Shown here piece by piece: positions 39,889-49,134 of a stretch of 64,000 nt of DNA. Within the stretch, counting starts at the first letter, position 1; every line of letters starts with the position of its first letter. Source of the DNA: Moorella sp. E308F (GTDB lineage Bacteria; Bacillota; DSM-521; Neomoorellales; Neomoorellaceae); the NCBI RefSeq assembly GCF_006538365.1, contig NZ_BJKN01000003.1, forward strand, positions 329,965 to 393,964, written 5' to 3'. The notes below the pieces were generated by a model. It saw only the letters and a list, made by a program, of their open reading frames with translations. It did not search any database and was not told the DNA's origin. The translations under genes were made by a program, and so were the position numbers.

Positions 39889-41466
39889 ATGAAGCTTAAA
39901 CAAATTCTGGACAGGATAAAAAATTTCTGGCAGGGTTTAACTCCCGGGCGGCGTTCGGCCCTCCTGGCCATCAGTATAGCCGCTCTGCTGGGTGGCGCCT
40001 TTTTGCTGCAGTGGCTGCTGAAGCCCCAGTACGCACCACTGTTTACCAATTTGCAGCAGCGTGATGCGGCGGCGGTAGTGGAAAAGTTGAAAGAAATGAA
40101 GGTGCCCTACCGGCTGGCCGGCGAGGGGACGACCATCCTGGTGCCCAAGGACCAGCTCTACCAGCTGCGCCTGGACCTGGCCAGTGCCGGGGTTTTAAAC
40201 AGCGGCCAGGGGTTTGAACTCTTTGACCAGAACAAGCTGGGGATGACCGATTTTGAGCGCAATCTAGATTACCAGCGCGCCCTCCAGGAAGAGCTGCGGC
40301 GGACCATCGTTGCCCTGGACGAAGTGGAAGACGCCAGGGTGCACCTGGTCATTCCCCAGCCCAGCGTCTTTCTACAGGAACAGCAGCCGCCTTCGGCGGC
40401 GGTAATGCTAAAACTTAAACCCCTGGCCCGTTTAAAACCGGAACAGGTCAAGGGCATCATGGAGCTGGTGGCGGCCAGCGTAGCGGGCCTCAAGCTCGAG
40501 AATATCCGCGTTATTGATATGTACGGCAACGTCTTGAGTGACGGCCTGGCCGGCAGCGACGCGGCGCCCTTAAGCCAGAAGCAACAAATCCAGATGGAAC
40601 TGAAGAGACAGTATGAAAGGGACCTGGAACAGCGATTGCAAGCCATGCTGACCCAGATCCTGGGTCCAGGTAAAGCTGTGGCCATGGTCACCGCCGACCT
40701 GAACTTCGACCAGCAGGAAATTAAGCAGACGGTGTGGGGCAAGGAAGGCGCTTTGAGGAGCGAGCAAGTTAAAACGGAGCAGGGCAGTACCGGCGGCACC
40801 GGTGGACCGGCGGGGACGCCGGCCAACACCCAGCCTCCGGTATACCAGGCCCTTAACCCGGCAACGGGGAATTATAATAAATCCGATACTGTTCATAACT
40901 ATGAGCTTGACCAGACCCAGACCCATACCATCGTGGCTCCCGGCCAGGTAAGGCGGCTTTCTACGGCGGTGGCTGTCAACGGCCCGGTGACCCCGGCCCT
41001 GAGAACCCAAATACAAAATATCGTCGCCGCTGCTATAGGCTTCGACCAGGCCCGGGGCGATCAGATTAACGTTGAACCAATACCCTTTGACAACTCCCTG
41101 CAGCAGCAGATGGCGGCGGAGATGGAGGCCCGGCAGCAGCGCCAGCAACTGCTCCAGCAGTACCTTCTCTGGGGAGCGGCAGGGCTGGGGGGCTTGCTCT
41201 TACTGGTGGTGCTGGTCATGCTTCTGTTACGCCGCCGGCGACAGAAGACTTTACAAGCGGGGCTCCCCGGCGCGGCATTAACAGCTGGCATGCAGGCTGG
41301 TGTACCGGTAGAACCCCTGGTAGTTGAGCCGGTAGAACCGGTGGATGTGGAAAAAGAACGCCAGGAAGCCGAACGCAAGGCCAAACTGGAGCGCTTACGG
41401 GAAATCATCCGCCAGCGGCCGGAGGATGCAGCCTTACTTATCAGGGCCTGGCTGGCGGAGGACTAG
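39889..41466 (+). CDS. fliF: Flagellar M-ring protein FliF
   Basis: 525 residues from ATG 39889. A membrane helix near residue 25-45 (ALLAISIAALLGGAFLLQWL) and one near 430-450 (LLWGAAGLGGLLLLVVLVML) flank the periplasmic ring-building motifs: YAPLFTNLQQRDAAAVVEKL, FELFDQNKLGMTDFERNLDY and QRALQEELRRTIVALDEVED. The cytoplasmic C-terminus (RQRPEDAALLIRAWLAED) binds FliG. It forms the base ring of the motor. The 177 bases before it contain no other gene. Confidence 0.95.
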   Translation: MKLKQILDRIKNFWQGLTPGRRSALLAISIAALLGGAFLLQWLLKPQYAPLFTNLQQRDAAAVVEKLKEMKVPYRLAGEGTTILVPKDQLYQLRLDLASAGVLNSGQGFELFDQNKLGMTDFERNLDYQRALQEELRRTIVALDEVEDARVHLVIPQPSVFLQEQQPPSAAVMLKLKPLARLKPEQVKGIMELVAASVAGLKLENIRVIDMYGNVLSDGLAGSDAAPLSQKQQIQMELKRQYERDLEQRLQAMLTQILGPGKAVAMVTADLNFDQQEIKQTVWGKEGALRSEQVKTEQGSTGGTGGPAGTPANTQPPVYQALNPATGNYNKSDTVHNYELDQTQTHTIVAPGQVRRLSTAVAVNGPVTPALRTQIQNIVAAAIGFDQARGDQINVEPIPFDNSLQQQMAAEMEARQQRQQLLQQYLLWGAAGLGGLLLLVVLVMLLLRRRRQKTLQAGLPGAALTAGMQAGVPVEPLVVEPVEPVDVEKERQEAERKAKLERLREIIRQRPEDAALLIRAWLAED

Positions 41467-41477
41467 GGGTGGCTTGA

Positions 41478-42488
41478 TTGGCGAAGCAGAAAGCTCTTTC
41501 CGGCCTGGAAAAGGCAGCGATTTTTTTGATTACCATCGGGCCGGAGTTATCATCTTTAATTTTAAAACAAATGGCCCAGGAAGATATTGAGCGCATTACT
41601 TACCAGATTGCCAACACTACCTCTATCGACCCGGCAACCATGCAGCAGATTGTCGATGAGTTCCTGCAGCTAAGCGATGCCCATACGTTCATCCTCCAGG
41701 GAGGGATGAAATATGCCCGCGAGGTGCTGGAAAAAACCCTGGGGCCGGCGCGGGCTTCGGAAATTATAAAAAAACTTATGGCCACTTCCAAAATCCGGCC
41801 TTTCAATATGATCCGCAAGGCCGACCCCAAGCAGCTGGTGAACTTTATTTACAACGAGCATCCCCAGACTATAGCCCTGATCCTGGCCTACCTGGAACCC
41901 GAGCAGGCAGCGATAGTGTTGGGTGCCCTGCCGGACCAGGTACAGGCCGACGTGGCCAAAAGGATTGCCCTCATGGAGCGGGCTTCCCCGGAAACGCTGC
42001 GGGAGCTGGAGAGCATCATGGAACAGCGTTTGTCCTCCCTGGTGGAGCAGGACTTTGCCGTGGCCGGCGGTTTAAAAAGCCTGGTGGACATCTTGAACCG
42101 GGCCGACCGCAGCACTGAGCGGACCATCCTGGAAGCTCTGGAACAGGATGACCCTGAACTGGCCGACGAGATCCGCAAGCGCATGTTTGTCTTTGAAGAC
42201 ATCCTGACCCTGGATGATACCTCAATCCGCAGGGTTCTCAGGGAAGTCGATCTCAAAGACCTGGCCCTGGCCCTCAAGGCGGCCAGCGAAGAAGTGGCCA
42301 ACCGCATTTACCGCAACCTCTCCAAGCGGGCCGGCGAGATGCTCAGAGAGGATATCGAGTACATGGGGCCGGCGCGCCTGCGGGATGTGGAAGAAGCCCA
42401 GCAGCGTATTGTCCAGATTATCCGGCGTCTAGACGAAGCCGGCGAGATTATCATCGCCCGGGGAGGCGAAGACGCCATTGTTGTCTAG
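41478..42488 (+). CDS. fliG: Flagellar motor switch protein FliG
   Basis: 336 residues from TTG 41478 with AGGGGTGG upstream. SGLEKAAIFLITIGPELSSL begins the domain that binds FliF; MIRKADPKQLVNFIYNEHPQ and TIALILAYLEPEQAAIVLGA are the middle domain; the C-terminal torque helix with charged residues is visible (MFVFEDILTLDDTSIRRVLR, EVDLKDLALALKAASEEVAN). FliG contacts the stator MotA to generate torque. Its stop lies ten bases inside fliH. Confidence 0.95.
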   Translation: MAKQKALSGLEKAAIFLITIGPELSSLILKQMAQEDIERITYQIANTTSIDPATMQQIVDEFLQLSDAHTFILQGGMKYAREVLEKTLGPARASEIIKKLMATSKIRPFNMIRKADPKQLVNFIYNEHPQTIALILAYLEPEQAAIVLGALPDQVQADVAKRIALMERASPETLRELESIMEQRLSSLVEQDFAVAGGLKSLVDILNRADRSTERTILEALEQDDPELADEIRKRMFVFEDILTLDDTSIRRVLREVDLKDLALALKAASEEVANRIYRNLSKRAGEMLREDIEYMGPARLRDVEEAQQRIVQIIRRLDEAGEIIIARGGEDAIVV

Positions 42489-43302
42489 GATACTCAAAAA
42501 AGCTGGAACTGATGGGGGTGAAAGAGAGATCCCCCTGCGCACCCTGCAGGTGGATTCAGCTATAGATTTAACCGGAGAGCAAGAGACAGGTAGTCCCGAA
42601 GACCGGACCGTAGTGGAAGCTGCCGCCCAGGAAGTGACTGCTGCCCGGGAAAAGGCGGCCGCCATCCTGGAGCAGGCCCGCCGGGAGGCGGCGGCCATTA
42701 GGGAGGCAGCCTTGGAGGAGAGGCAGAAAGCCCTGGAAGAGGGGCGTGCTGCCGGGGAGGCCAAGGGCTATCAGGAGGGCCTGTCCCGGGCGGAGGAGGA
42801 AGCTCTTAGTATCCGCCGGGAGGCCGAAGCCGCCCGGGAAGAAGCCCGGCAGGTTCTGGCAGAAGCGCAGAGGGCTTATCAGGAAACAATCAGCGCCGCT
42901 GAGGGTGACATTATCGAACTGGCCCTGGCCATTGCCAGTAAAATAATAGGCCAGGAAATAGAACTGCGGCCGGACCTGGTGGTAGAAATGGCCCGCCAGG
43001 CAATCCGCCAGGTGGCCGAGGGGCAGAATTACATAATTTACGCCTCCCCGGAGGCAGCCGGGACTATCCGGCAGCGCCGGGCCGAACTCCTGGCGGAAGC
43101 AGCGCCGGGGGCGCGGCTCCAGGTAATTGCCGACCCGAGCTTTAAGGCTGGGGGATGCCGGGTAGAGACGGAAAACGGCTTTATCGACGCCGGCGTCGAC
43201 AGCCAGCTGGAAGAACTGAAAAAGATCTTCCGGTTGGACGCCCGTGCTGCTCATGCAGCACCTGCAGGAGAGGCCTTTTTCCGGGCGGGTGGTCGGCCGT
43301 GA
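42478..43302 (+). CDS. fliH: Flagellar assembly protein FliH
   Basis: About 274 residues from TTG 42478 (or TTG 42481), overlapping fliG. A long charged coiled coil ([20 protein letters not shown] to [14 protein letters not shown]) is followed by the conserved C-terminal domain: [40 protein letters not shown] and [17 protein letters not shown]. FliH regulates the FliI ATPase and docks it to the export gate. The stop overlaps the fliI start as GTGA. Confidence 0.9.
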   Translation: MLSRILKKAGTDGGEREIPLRTLQVDSAIDLTGEQETGSPEDRTVVEAAAQEVTAAREKAAAILEQARREAAAIREAALEERQKALEEGRAAGEAKGYQEGLSRAEEEALSIRREAEAAREEARQVLAEAQRAYQETISAAEGDIIELALAIASKIIGQEIELRPDLVVEMARQAIRQVAEGQNYIIYASPEAAGTIRQRRAELLAEAAPGARLQVIADPSFKAGGCRVETENGFIDAGVDSQLEELKKIFRLDARAAHAAPAGEAFFRAGGRP

Positions 43303-44609
43303 GCCTGGCCATCGACTTCACTACCTACCGGCAGCGCCTGGCATCAGCTAGCCTCTGGCGCCGGGGAGGCAAAGTTACCCGGGTGACGGGCCTCACCATC
43401 GAAGCCCGGGGCCTCAAGGCTGCCGTAGGTGAGCTTTGCTATATTTATAACAACGGTGCGGCCCCTGTCGTGGCCGAGGTGGTCGGCTTCCGGGAAGAAG
43501 TGACCCTCCTCATGCCCCTGGGGGAGCTGGAGGGCATTGGACCCGGCTGTCGGGTGATGGCTGCCGGCCACGGTCACCTCATCCCGGCGGGTAGGGAGCT
43601 GATGGGCCGGGTCCTGGACGGCCTCGGACGGCCGATGGATGGGAGGCCCCTTGCAGGGGACGCTCTCCAGCCGGTCAACAATTCTCCGCCCCATCCCCTG
43701 GCGCGGCGGCGGATTAAAGAGGTCCTGGCCACCGGGATCAAGGCTATCGACGGCCTCCTCACCTGCGGCTGCGGCCAGCGGGTGGGCATCTTTGCCGGCA
43801 GCGGGGTGGGCAAGAGCACCCTGCTGGGGATGATTGCCCGCCACAGCACTGCCGATATCAATGTCATTGCCCTTATCGGCGAGCGGGGCCGGGAGGTACG
43901 GGACTTTATCGAAGGCGACCTGGGACCGGAAGGCCTGTCCCGTTCTGTGGTAGTGGTCGCTACTTCCGACCAGCCGGCCCTGGTACGCATTAAAGGTGCC
44001 TTTACAGCGACGGCCATTGCCGAGTATTTCCGCGACCAGGGGCAAAACGTCCTCTTGATGATGGACTCTCTCACCCGCTTTGCCATTGCCCAGCGGGAGG
44101 TGGGGCTGGCCATTGGCGAGCCGCCAGCCACCAGGGGATATACCCCTTCCGTCTTTGCTTCCCTGCCCCGGCTGGTGGAAAGGGCCGGCAACGGGGCCAA
44201 AGGTTCCATTACCGGCCTGTACACGGTGCTGGTGGAAGGCGATGATATGAACGAGCCGGTGGCTGATGCTGTGCGCGGCCTCCTGGACGGCCACATCGTC
44301 CTTTCCCGGAAGCTGGCGGCCAGGAACCACTACCCGGCCATTGACGTCCTGCAGAGCATCAGCCGCCTTATGCCGGAAATTACTTCCAGAGAACAGCAGG
44401 ATAAAGCGGGATACCTGCGGGAGTTGCTGGCTGCCTACCAGGAGGCGGAGGATTTAATTGAGATAGGGGCTTACCAGCACGGGTCAAACCCGAAGGTAGA
44501 CGCGGCGCTGCAATATTATGATGCCATCCAGTCTTTTCTGCGCCAGGACGTAGATGAATACTATGATTTTAACGCCACCCTGGCCGGGCTGTCATCTATA
44601 TTTACTTAA
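43299..44609 (+). CDS. fliI: Flagellum-specific ATPase FliI
   Basis: 436 residues from GTG 43299. The hallmark motifs are all present: [33 protein letters not shown], Walker [14 protein letters not shown] (about residues 165-177), [13 protein letters not shown], and Walker [21 protein letters not shown] with [20 protein letters not shown]. It is a hexameric F1-like ATPase that helps unfold export substrates. Earlier in-frame codons lie inside fliH and are rejected because the GTGA overlap at 43299 is the usual coupling. Confidence 0.95.
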   Translation: MSLAIDFTTYRQRLASASLWRRGGKVTRVTGLTIEARGLKAAVGELCYIYNNGAAPVVAEVVGFREEVTLLMPLGELEGIGPGCRVMAAGHGHLIPAGRELMGRVLDGLGRPMDGRPLAGDALQPVNNSPPHPLARRRIKEVLATGIKAIDGLLTCGCGQRVGIFAGSGVGKSTLLGMIARHSTADINVIALIGERGREVRDFIEGDLGPEGLSRSVVVVATSDQPALVRIKGAFTATAIAEYFRDQGQNVLLMMDSLTRFAIAQREVGLAIGEPPATRGYTPSVFASLPRLVERAGNGAKGSITGLYTVLVEGDDMNEPVADAVRGLLDGHIVLSRKLAARNHYPAIDVLQSISRLMPEITSREQQDKAGYLRELLAAYQEAEDLIEIGAYQHGSNPKVDAALQYYDAIQSFLRQDVDEYYDFNATLAGLSSIFT

Positions 44610-44670
44610 AGAATAATATCCCAGCTCTAACTTCTCATTTTCTCCATTTCATTTTCGGAGGCGTTACCCG

Positions 44671-45105
44671 GTGGCCGGTTTTCGCTTTTCCCTGGAAAGG
44701 GTACGTTCCTACAAGGCATCCCTGGAGGAACAGCTAAAACTGCAGCTGGCCGCGGCCCGCCGCCGCCAGGAAGAAGAAGAGAAGCGCCTGGAACATTACC
44801 GCCGGCTGCGGGCCTGCCGCCAGGCCCTTCAGGGGGAGTTAACGGCAGGTGATTTACTCCAGGAAGCAGCGCTGCTGGAAGCCCTGGACAGCCGCATTGC
44901 CGGCCAGCAGGAAAAGGTGGCCCGGGCTCGGCTGGCAGTGAGGGAGAAATGCGACCAGGTGCAGGTGGCCATGCGGGAGAGGAAAGTCCTGGACCGCCTG
45001 CGCGACCGCCAGCTGGCTATCTACCGCTACGACCTGGCCCGGGAGGAACAAAAACAAATAGATGAGGTGGCAGGAAGCCGCTGCCATCGCTGCTCGGGTG
45101 AATAA
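44671..45105 (+). CDS. fliJ: Flagellar export protein FliJ
   Basis: 144 residues from GTG 44671 with GGAGGCG upstream. Nearly all coiled coil, opening FRFSLERVRSYKASLEEQLK, the standard FliJ front (F-x-x-x-L-x-x-V-x-x-x-K), and ending with REEQKQIDEVAGSRCHRC. FliJ sits in the centre of the FliI ring, like the gamma subunit of F-ATPase, and links it to FlhA. Conservation is low in this family; position after fliI supports the call. Confidence 0.87.
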   Translation: MAGFRFSLERVRSYKASLEEQLKLQLAAARRRQEEEEKRLEHYRRLRACRQALQGELTAGDLLQEAALLEALDSRIAGQQEKVARARLAVREKCDQVQVAMRERKVLDRLRDRQLAIYRYDLAREEQKQIDEVAGSRCHRCSGE

Positions 45106-45144
45106 CCTTTCAATAATATACATCGCCGGAAGGGGGTGAAAAAA

Positions 45145-46686
45145 ATGACCGTACAGGCTGTAACAAGAACTGCCGGCTGGGAAGCCCCGGTCCGGGAACG
45201 GGATTGGCGTTCAGGCGCAGGAAGCGATTTTGCCCTTTACCTGGCCGGCCTGCTGCACCGGCCTGGCTTAACCCAGTTTGCCGGCAGGCAGGAACTGTCC
45301 GGGCAAGATGAGGGCTGGCAAGAAACGGCCGGTAAAGAGGTCGATGCTGTAAGACCCGGGGGCGCCGGCAGGGGCAAAGCCGCTACCATGCCGGAGGACC
45401 GGGCGGGCCACAAGGTTCGCGAAACAGGACCGGAGGGTGCCGGTGAAGACCGGACACCGTCCGGGGTGAAATCCCGGCAAGGCGAAAACCAGTCTGTTGC
45501 TTTGAAGCAGGAGGAAGCCCCGGCGGGACAGCAGGGAGCTAAAAAGGCGGCAGGAGATCCTGTCGCGTCAGGCGAGCCTGATGCAGCTGCTGGTAAAGCG
45601 TCCGCTGCCACCGCCAGGGCCGGCAACTCGCACCGGAGCAACATGCCGGCGGGTAACGGGGCACCGGCAGGTGAGGTTAATCTCTTAAACAAGGAGGGAC
45701 CCGGTATCCTTTTTCCCGGCCGGAAAGCAGCCGGCTCTGAGGCTGTCACCGGCAAGTTCGCTGCGTCGGCGGCCACAGCTGCCCAGGGCAAAAAAGTGGC
45801 TGCGCTGGCGGCCGGGGAAGGAGCGGCGGTCTTGGCTGCCGCCGGTACCTCCGGAGCAGCGGGGGAAGAGGCAAGCCTTGCGCCGGAAGGTGTACTCATG
45901 GCCAGGGGAGATGGCGCGCCGGACTATGGCTCTAAAATAGAGGCCGCGCGCGGCTCAAAGGTCCCTGGCAGCAGGGAGGGTTTCCCGCAACCGCAGGGGA
46001 TAACCGAAGGACAGGGCCAGGTAAAAGGTGGCGGCGCGTCATTTGCCCGGGCCGCCGGGGACTGGGCCGGTGCTCCATATGTGCAAGATGCCTTTAACCC
46101 TGCTAATCGCGACCTCGGAAGCAGCCCTGCCAGGGGGCAGAGGGGAACCGGGACTGCCGGTGGGCCGGGGATAACCGGTAACGACAGCATAGGGGCCGGA
46201 CAGGGAAGCTTTCCAGCCCTTTTCCCGGGGAACGGCCAGCAGGCCGGTGGGGTTGTATTACCTGTAAGCAACCTGCCGGGGGTTTTGGCCACTATCATGG
46301 CTTCAGCCCGGATGAGCCGGTCCGGCAGCCAGCAGGAATTAGAAATCCAGCTCCAGCCGGAAAGCCTGGGGAATATGAAGCTTAAGGCCACCCTGGAAGG
46401 AGGTCGGCTGGTCCTGCACCTGCTGGTAGAAAACAGCGAAGCCGCCCGGGCCCTGCAGGCGGCGGTGCCGGAAATGCGCCAGGCTGTTGCCCAGCAAGGT
46501 TTACGCCTGGACCAGGTCCAGGTCCAGGTGGGCGGTGAAGGACCCGGCAGCGGTTCTCAGGCCGGGGATAGCGGCGAACAGAGCCGGGGATCACCGGGCT
46601 GGTACCGGGGAATGCCGGGCTGGGCAGGACATGAGGAAAAGGAAACAGTTTCTGCCTCCTGGTACCGCCTGGATTACCTGGCGTAG
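45145..46686 (+). CDS. fliK: Flagellar hook-length control protein FliK
   Basis: 513 residues from ATG 45145 behind AAGGGGGTG. The first 400 residues are low-complexity, rich in Ala, Gly, Glu and Pro, as expected of the ruler part. The conserved C-terminal domain is visible: QELEIQLQPESLGNMKLKAT, EGGRLVLHLLVENSEAARAL and LRLDQVQVQVGGEG. FliK measures hook length and switches FlhB to filament export. Position between fliJ and flgD is canonical. Long minus-strand frames over this gene are composition shadows. Confidence 0.9.
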   Translation: MTVQAVTRTAGWEAPVRERDWRSGAGSDFALYLAGLLHRPGLTQFAGRQELSGQDEGWQETAGKEVDAVRPGGAGRGKAATMPEDRAGHKVRETGPEGAGEDRTPSGVKSRQGENQSVALKQEEAPAGQQGAKKAAGDPVASGEPDAAAGKASAATARAGNSHRSNMPAGNGAPAGEVNLLNKEGPGILFPGRKAAGSEAVTGKFAASAATAAQGKKVAALAAGEGAAVLAAAGTSGAAGEEASLAPEGVLMARGDGAPDYGSKIEAARGSKVPGSREGFPQPQGITEGQGQVKGGGASFARAAGDWAGAPYVQDAFNPANRDLGSSPARGQRGTGTAGGPGITGNDSIGAGQGSFPALFPGNGQQAGGVVLPVSNLPGVLATIMASARMSRSGSQQELEIQLQPESLGNMKLKATLEGGRLVLHLLVENSEAARALQAAVPEMRQAVAQQGLRLDQVQVQVGGEGPGSGSQAGDSGEQSRGSPGWYRGMPGWAGHEEKETVSASWYRLDYLA

Positions 46687-46747
46687 CTATTATCACCAAC
46701 CCATCCAGCTCGTTTTAAATAACACCTTGAAGCAGTAGGAGGGACCA

Positions 46748-47188
46748 GTGGTGATCACCAGCAGTGTGACGGCCGCCGGCACGGAGACAGTTACCAGTGT
46801 AACTTCCCATGGCTTGAGCAAAGATGATTTCCTGAAGCTCCTGGCAGCCCAACTGACCAACCAGGATCCTCTAAATCCCGTGAGCGACACCGAGTTTATC
46901 GCCCAGATGGCCCAATTCAGTGCCCTGGAGCAAATGTATAATCTTAACGAGAATTTCAACCTGCTGCGGCAGGACCTGCAGGAGAGCATGATGCTCCAGG
47001 CGGTAAGCATGATGGGCAAAGAGGTAACGGCCGTAGTTGACGACCAGACCTTTACCGGAACGGTCAGTAAAATTAGCTGGACAGCAGAGGGGATCATGCT
47101 CCTGGTCGGGGGGCAGCAGGTACCTTTAGAGGCCGTTGCGGAAGTAGCGATGCCCGCAGCCCAGGCGGATACCGCGCCTGCCGGTTAA
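46748..47188 (+). CDS. flgD: Flagellar hook assembly scaffold FlgD
   Basis: 146 residues from GTG 46748 with AGGAGGG upstream. The conserved N-terminal cap region reads GLSKDDFLKLLAAQLTNQDP, LNPVSDTEFIAQMAQFSALE and QMYNLNENF; then MMGKEVTAVVDDQTFTGTVS and the short beta domain. The long C-terminal Ig-like domain of proteobacterial FlgD is missing, which is normal for Firmicutes. It caps the growing hook. Confidence 0.93.
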   Translation: MVITSSVTAAGTETVTSVTSHGLSKDDFLKLLAAQLTNQDPLNPVSDTEFIAQMAQFSALEQMYNLNENFNLLRQDLQESMMLQAVSMMGKEVTAVVDDQTFTGTVSKISWTAEGIMLLVGGQQVPLEAVAEVAMPAAQADTAPAG

Positions 47189-47244
47189 GTGGCCGCCCGG
47201 GGCCGGTTGCAGGGTTCAATAAAGTGCAGGGCGGGTGAGCGCTT

Positions 47245-47613
47245 TTGAACCGCATCGAGGGGCAGGCTTTAAAACCGTCGGTCGCCCAGGTAGGCAAGGT
47301 GCCGGCAGCCGGGAAGAGACCAGGTCAGGATTTCCAGGCCATCCTTAATGAAAAACTGGCGGGCCTGAAGTTTTCCCGCCACGCCAGCGAGCGCCTGGAA
47401 AGCCGGAAGATAAATCTCTCACCGGAGCAAATGGCCCGCCTGGAGCAAGGTGTGAACAAGGCCGCCGGTAAAGGTGCCCGGGAGTCCCTGGTCTTGCTGG
47501 ATGACCTGGCCCTGGTGGTCAGCATTAAGAACCGTACGGTCATCACGGCGGCCAGCAGGCAGGAATTGCGGGAGAATGTTTTTACCAATATTGACAGCGC
47601 CGTTTTATTGTAG
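47245..47613 (+). CDS. Flagellar operon protein (TIGR02530 type)
   Basis: 122 residues from TTG 47245. The C-terminal half LKFSRHASERLESRKINLSP, EQMARLEQGVNKAAGKGARE and SLVLLDDLALVVSIKNRTVI is the signature of a small protein found between flgD and flgE in Firmicute flagellar operons. The N-terminal 40 residues are polar and variable. Its function is not firmly known; the position suggests a role in hook assembly or hook-export switching. Confidence 0.87.
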   Translation: MNRIEGQALKPSVAQVGKVPAAGKRPGQDFQAILNEKLAGLKFSRHASERLESRKINLSPEQMARLEQGVNKAAGKGARESLVLLDDLALVVSIKNRTVITAASRQELRENVFTNIDSAVLL

Positions 47614-47687
47614 GGCCGGACCCCGGCGGGGAGGCCCGGGGCCGCCGACTGACAGAGGCGGCCCATGCAAGAAAGGGGGAATTTACC

Positions 47688-48518
47688 ATGATGCGTTCGC
47701 TTTATTCCGGTGTTTCTGGATTACGTACCCACCAGCTGCGCATGGACGTCATCGGCGACAACATCGCCAATGTTAATACGGTAGGTTTCAAGCGGAGCAC
47801 AGTGACTTTTAAAGACGTCTTCTACCAGACTCTCAGGGGCGGGGCGGCAAGCGATGCCAGCGGCCTGGGCGGTACCAACCCCCAGCAGATCGGCCTTGGC
47901 GTCGCCCTGAACAGTATTGACGTCGTCCATACCCAGGGCGCCGCCGCGTCCACCAACAACGGGACGGATTTGATGATCCAGGGGGACGGCTTCTTCAGGG
48001 TTACTCCCGATGACGGAACGACTATATATTACACCCGGGCCGGCGCCTTTCATTTTGACAATGAAGGCTTCCTGGTAAATGGTGACGGGTTAAAAGTGCT
48101 GGATACAGGTGGCAGTCCGATACAGATTGCGGACATGGCCGATCCAGATACCATGCCCCGGAGTTTCAGCATTGACAATAAGGGCTACGTCCATTATGTA
48201 GACAACACTGGAACAGCCCAGACACTTGCCAACCCTATTAGTATAGCCAAGTTTTCCAATCCGGGGGGATTAGAGAAAGTCGGGCAAAACCTATACGCTC
48301 GAACGGATAGCTCAGGCGATCCGAGTAATGATCTTGCCCCCGGTACAGGCTCCCTGGCTAACACCACCATCATCCCCTCGGCCCTGGAGATGTCCAACGT
48401 TGACCTGGCCCAGGAGTTTACCGACATGATCATTACCGAGCGCGGCTTCCAGGCCAACGCCCGGACCATCACTATCTCCGACCAGATGCTCCAGGAGCTG
48501 GTGAACCTGAAGCGCTAG
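47688..48518 (+). CDS. flgE: Flagellar hook protein FlgE (short form)
   Basis: 276 residues from ATG 47688 (AAGAAAGGGGG upstream). MMRSLYSGVSGLRTHQLRMD, VIGDNIANVNTVGFKRSTVT, NGTDLMIQGDGFFRVTPDD, and the C-terminus LEMSNVDLAQEFTDMIITER with GFQANARTITISDQMLQELV are the hook/rod family ends. Its position after flgD and before flbD identifies it as the hook protein. At 276 residues it lacks the extra outer domain of longer FlgE proteins, as in Bacillus. Element A follows. Confidence 0.9.
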   Translation: MMRSLYSGVSGLRTHQLRMDVIGDNIANVNTVGFKRSTVTFKDVFYQTLRGGAASDASGLGGTNPQQIGLGVALNSIDVVHTQGAAASTNNGTDLMIQGDGFFRVTPDDGTTIYYTRAGAFHFDNEGFLVNGDGLKVLDTGGSPIQIADMADPDTMPRSFSIDNKGYVHYVDNTGTAQTLANPISIAKFSNPGGLEKVGQNLYARTDSSGDPSNDLAPGTGSLANTTIIPSALEMSNVDLAQEFTDMIITERGFQANARTITISDQMLQELVNLKR

Positions 48519-48566
48519 TCTTTTCGCCTTAGAGACAGTAGTGACTGTAAAGCGTTATTTTCGAAG

Positions 48567-48902
48567 GAGCCACTCATGGCGGGGAGCTGCAACCATCGAG
48601 AGCATGAAAATTCCGGGCTGGCATTTGTCTGAAGCGAGCGACTTGGTCTGAGCGGCTAAGCGGCCGCAGGCTGTGCCGAGGGATGATAAGCGGGGCCGAG
48701 GACAGGAGGTCCGAGGCCGGATTCTAAAGGCAAAAATGCCGAATAGGCCGGGAACCCCGCCTTAAGCCCTGGCTGACCCAGCACTCAACTCGCAACGGTT
48801 TTGTTGCGAAGAGACACCTATTACAAACGAGTTGAGTGCTGGGCGCTCCGCGAGGACCACGGAGCGAGCCAGACAAAGCCAGCCGGTGATAAGTTCTTTT
48901 CG
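48567..48902 (+). ncRNA. Structured RNA-like element A between flgE and flbD
   Basis: About 335 non-coding bases, related along their whole length to element B at 62463-62800. Order of parts: GAGCC, a 5' hairpin built on CATGG and CCAT, the shared CATGAAAATT, GGCTGGCATTTGTCTG pairing over about 15 bp with CAGACAAAGCCAGCC at the 3' side (one bulged A), GCGACTTGGTCTGAG, a nested GC-rich domain (GGGGCCGAGGAC, GGTCCGAGGCC), and a perfect 16-bp hairpin (48777-48792 with 48828-48843). GTGA follows the closing helix, and the end reads AAGTTCTTTTCGA. A stretch resembling this 3' end (GTGACT then TTATTTTCGAAGGAG) also lies just before the element at 48541-48569. Confidence 0.7.
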
Positions 48903-48915
48903 AAGGAGGGCGGCA

Positions 48916-49131
48916 ATGCATATGATCAAGGTTACCACCCTGGATAAGCGGGAGATAATCCTCAATGCCGAACTCATCGAGCGCATCGAGAGTGTTCCCG
49001 AAACAGTTATTACCCTTACCAGCGGTAAAAAGGTTTTAGTAAATCAGACGGCAGATGAAGTAATAGCCCGGGTTATTGCCTACCGGCGCCAGATCCTCCA
49101 GCCGGCGAGCACCCAGGATGAGGTGGAATAA
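48916..49131 (+). CDS. flbD: Flagellar protein FlbD
   Basis: 71 residues from ATG 48916 with AAGGAGGG five bases upstream; ATG 48922 is possible. IKVTTLDKREIILNAELIER and IESVPETVITLTSGKKVLVN, then QTADEVIARVIAYRR, match the small FlbD (SwrD) family. In Bacillus the homologue SwrD raises motor torque, probably by acting on the stators; here it precedes motA by three bases, in line with that role. Its ribosome binding site lies at the 3' edge of element A. Confidence 0.88.
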   Translation: MHMIKVTTLDKREIILNAELIERIESVPETVITLTSGKKVLVNQTADEVIARVIAYRRQILQPASTQDEVE

Positions 49132-49134
49132 AGG

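Noticed and set aside
43344-44330. Minus-strand frame of over 300 codons inside fliI
   Set aside because: fliI is a highly conserved gene in the plus frame; the antisense frame is a composition effect.
45237-45899. Long minus-strand open frame across fliK
   Set aside because: It mirrors the GC-rich, Ala/Pro-rich composition of fliK, has no ribosome binding site or known motif, and fliK itself is clearly coding.
48832-48915. Upstream extension of flbD into element A
   Set aside because: ATG 48916 has an ideal AAGGAGGG site and matches the family start; the extension encodes part of the RNA-like element.
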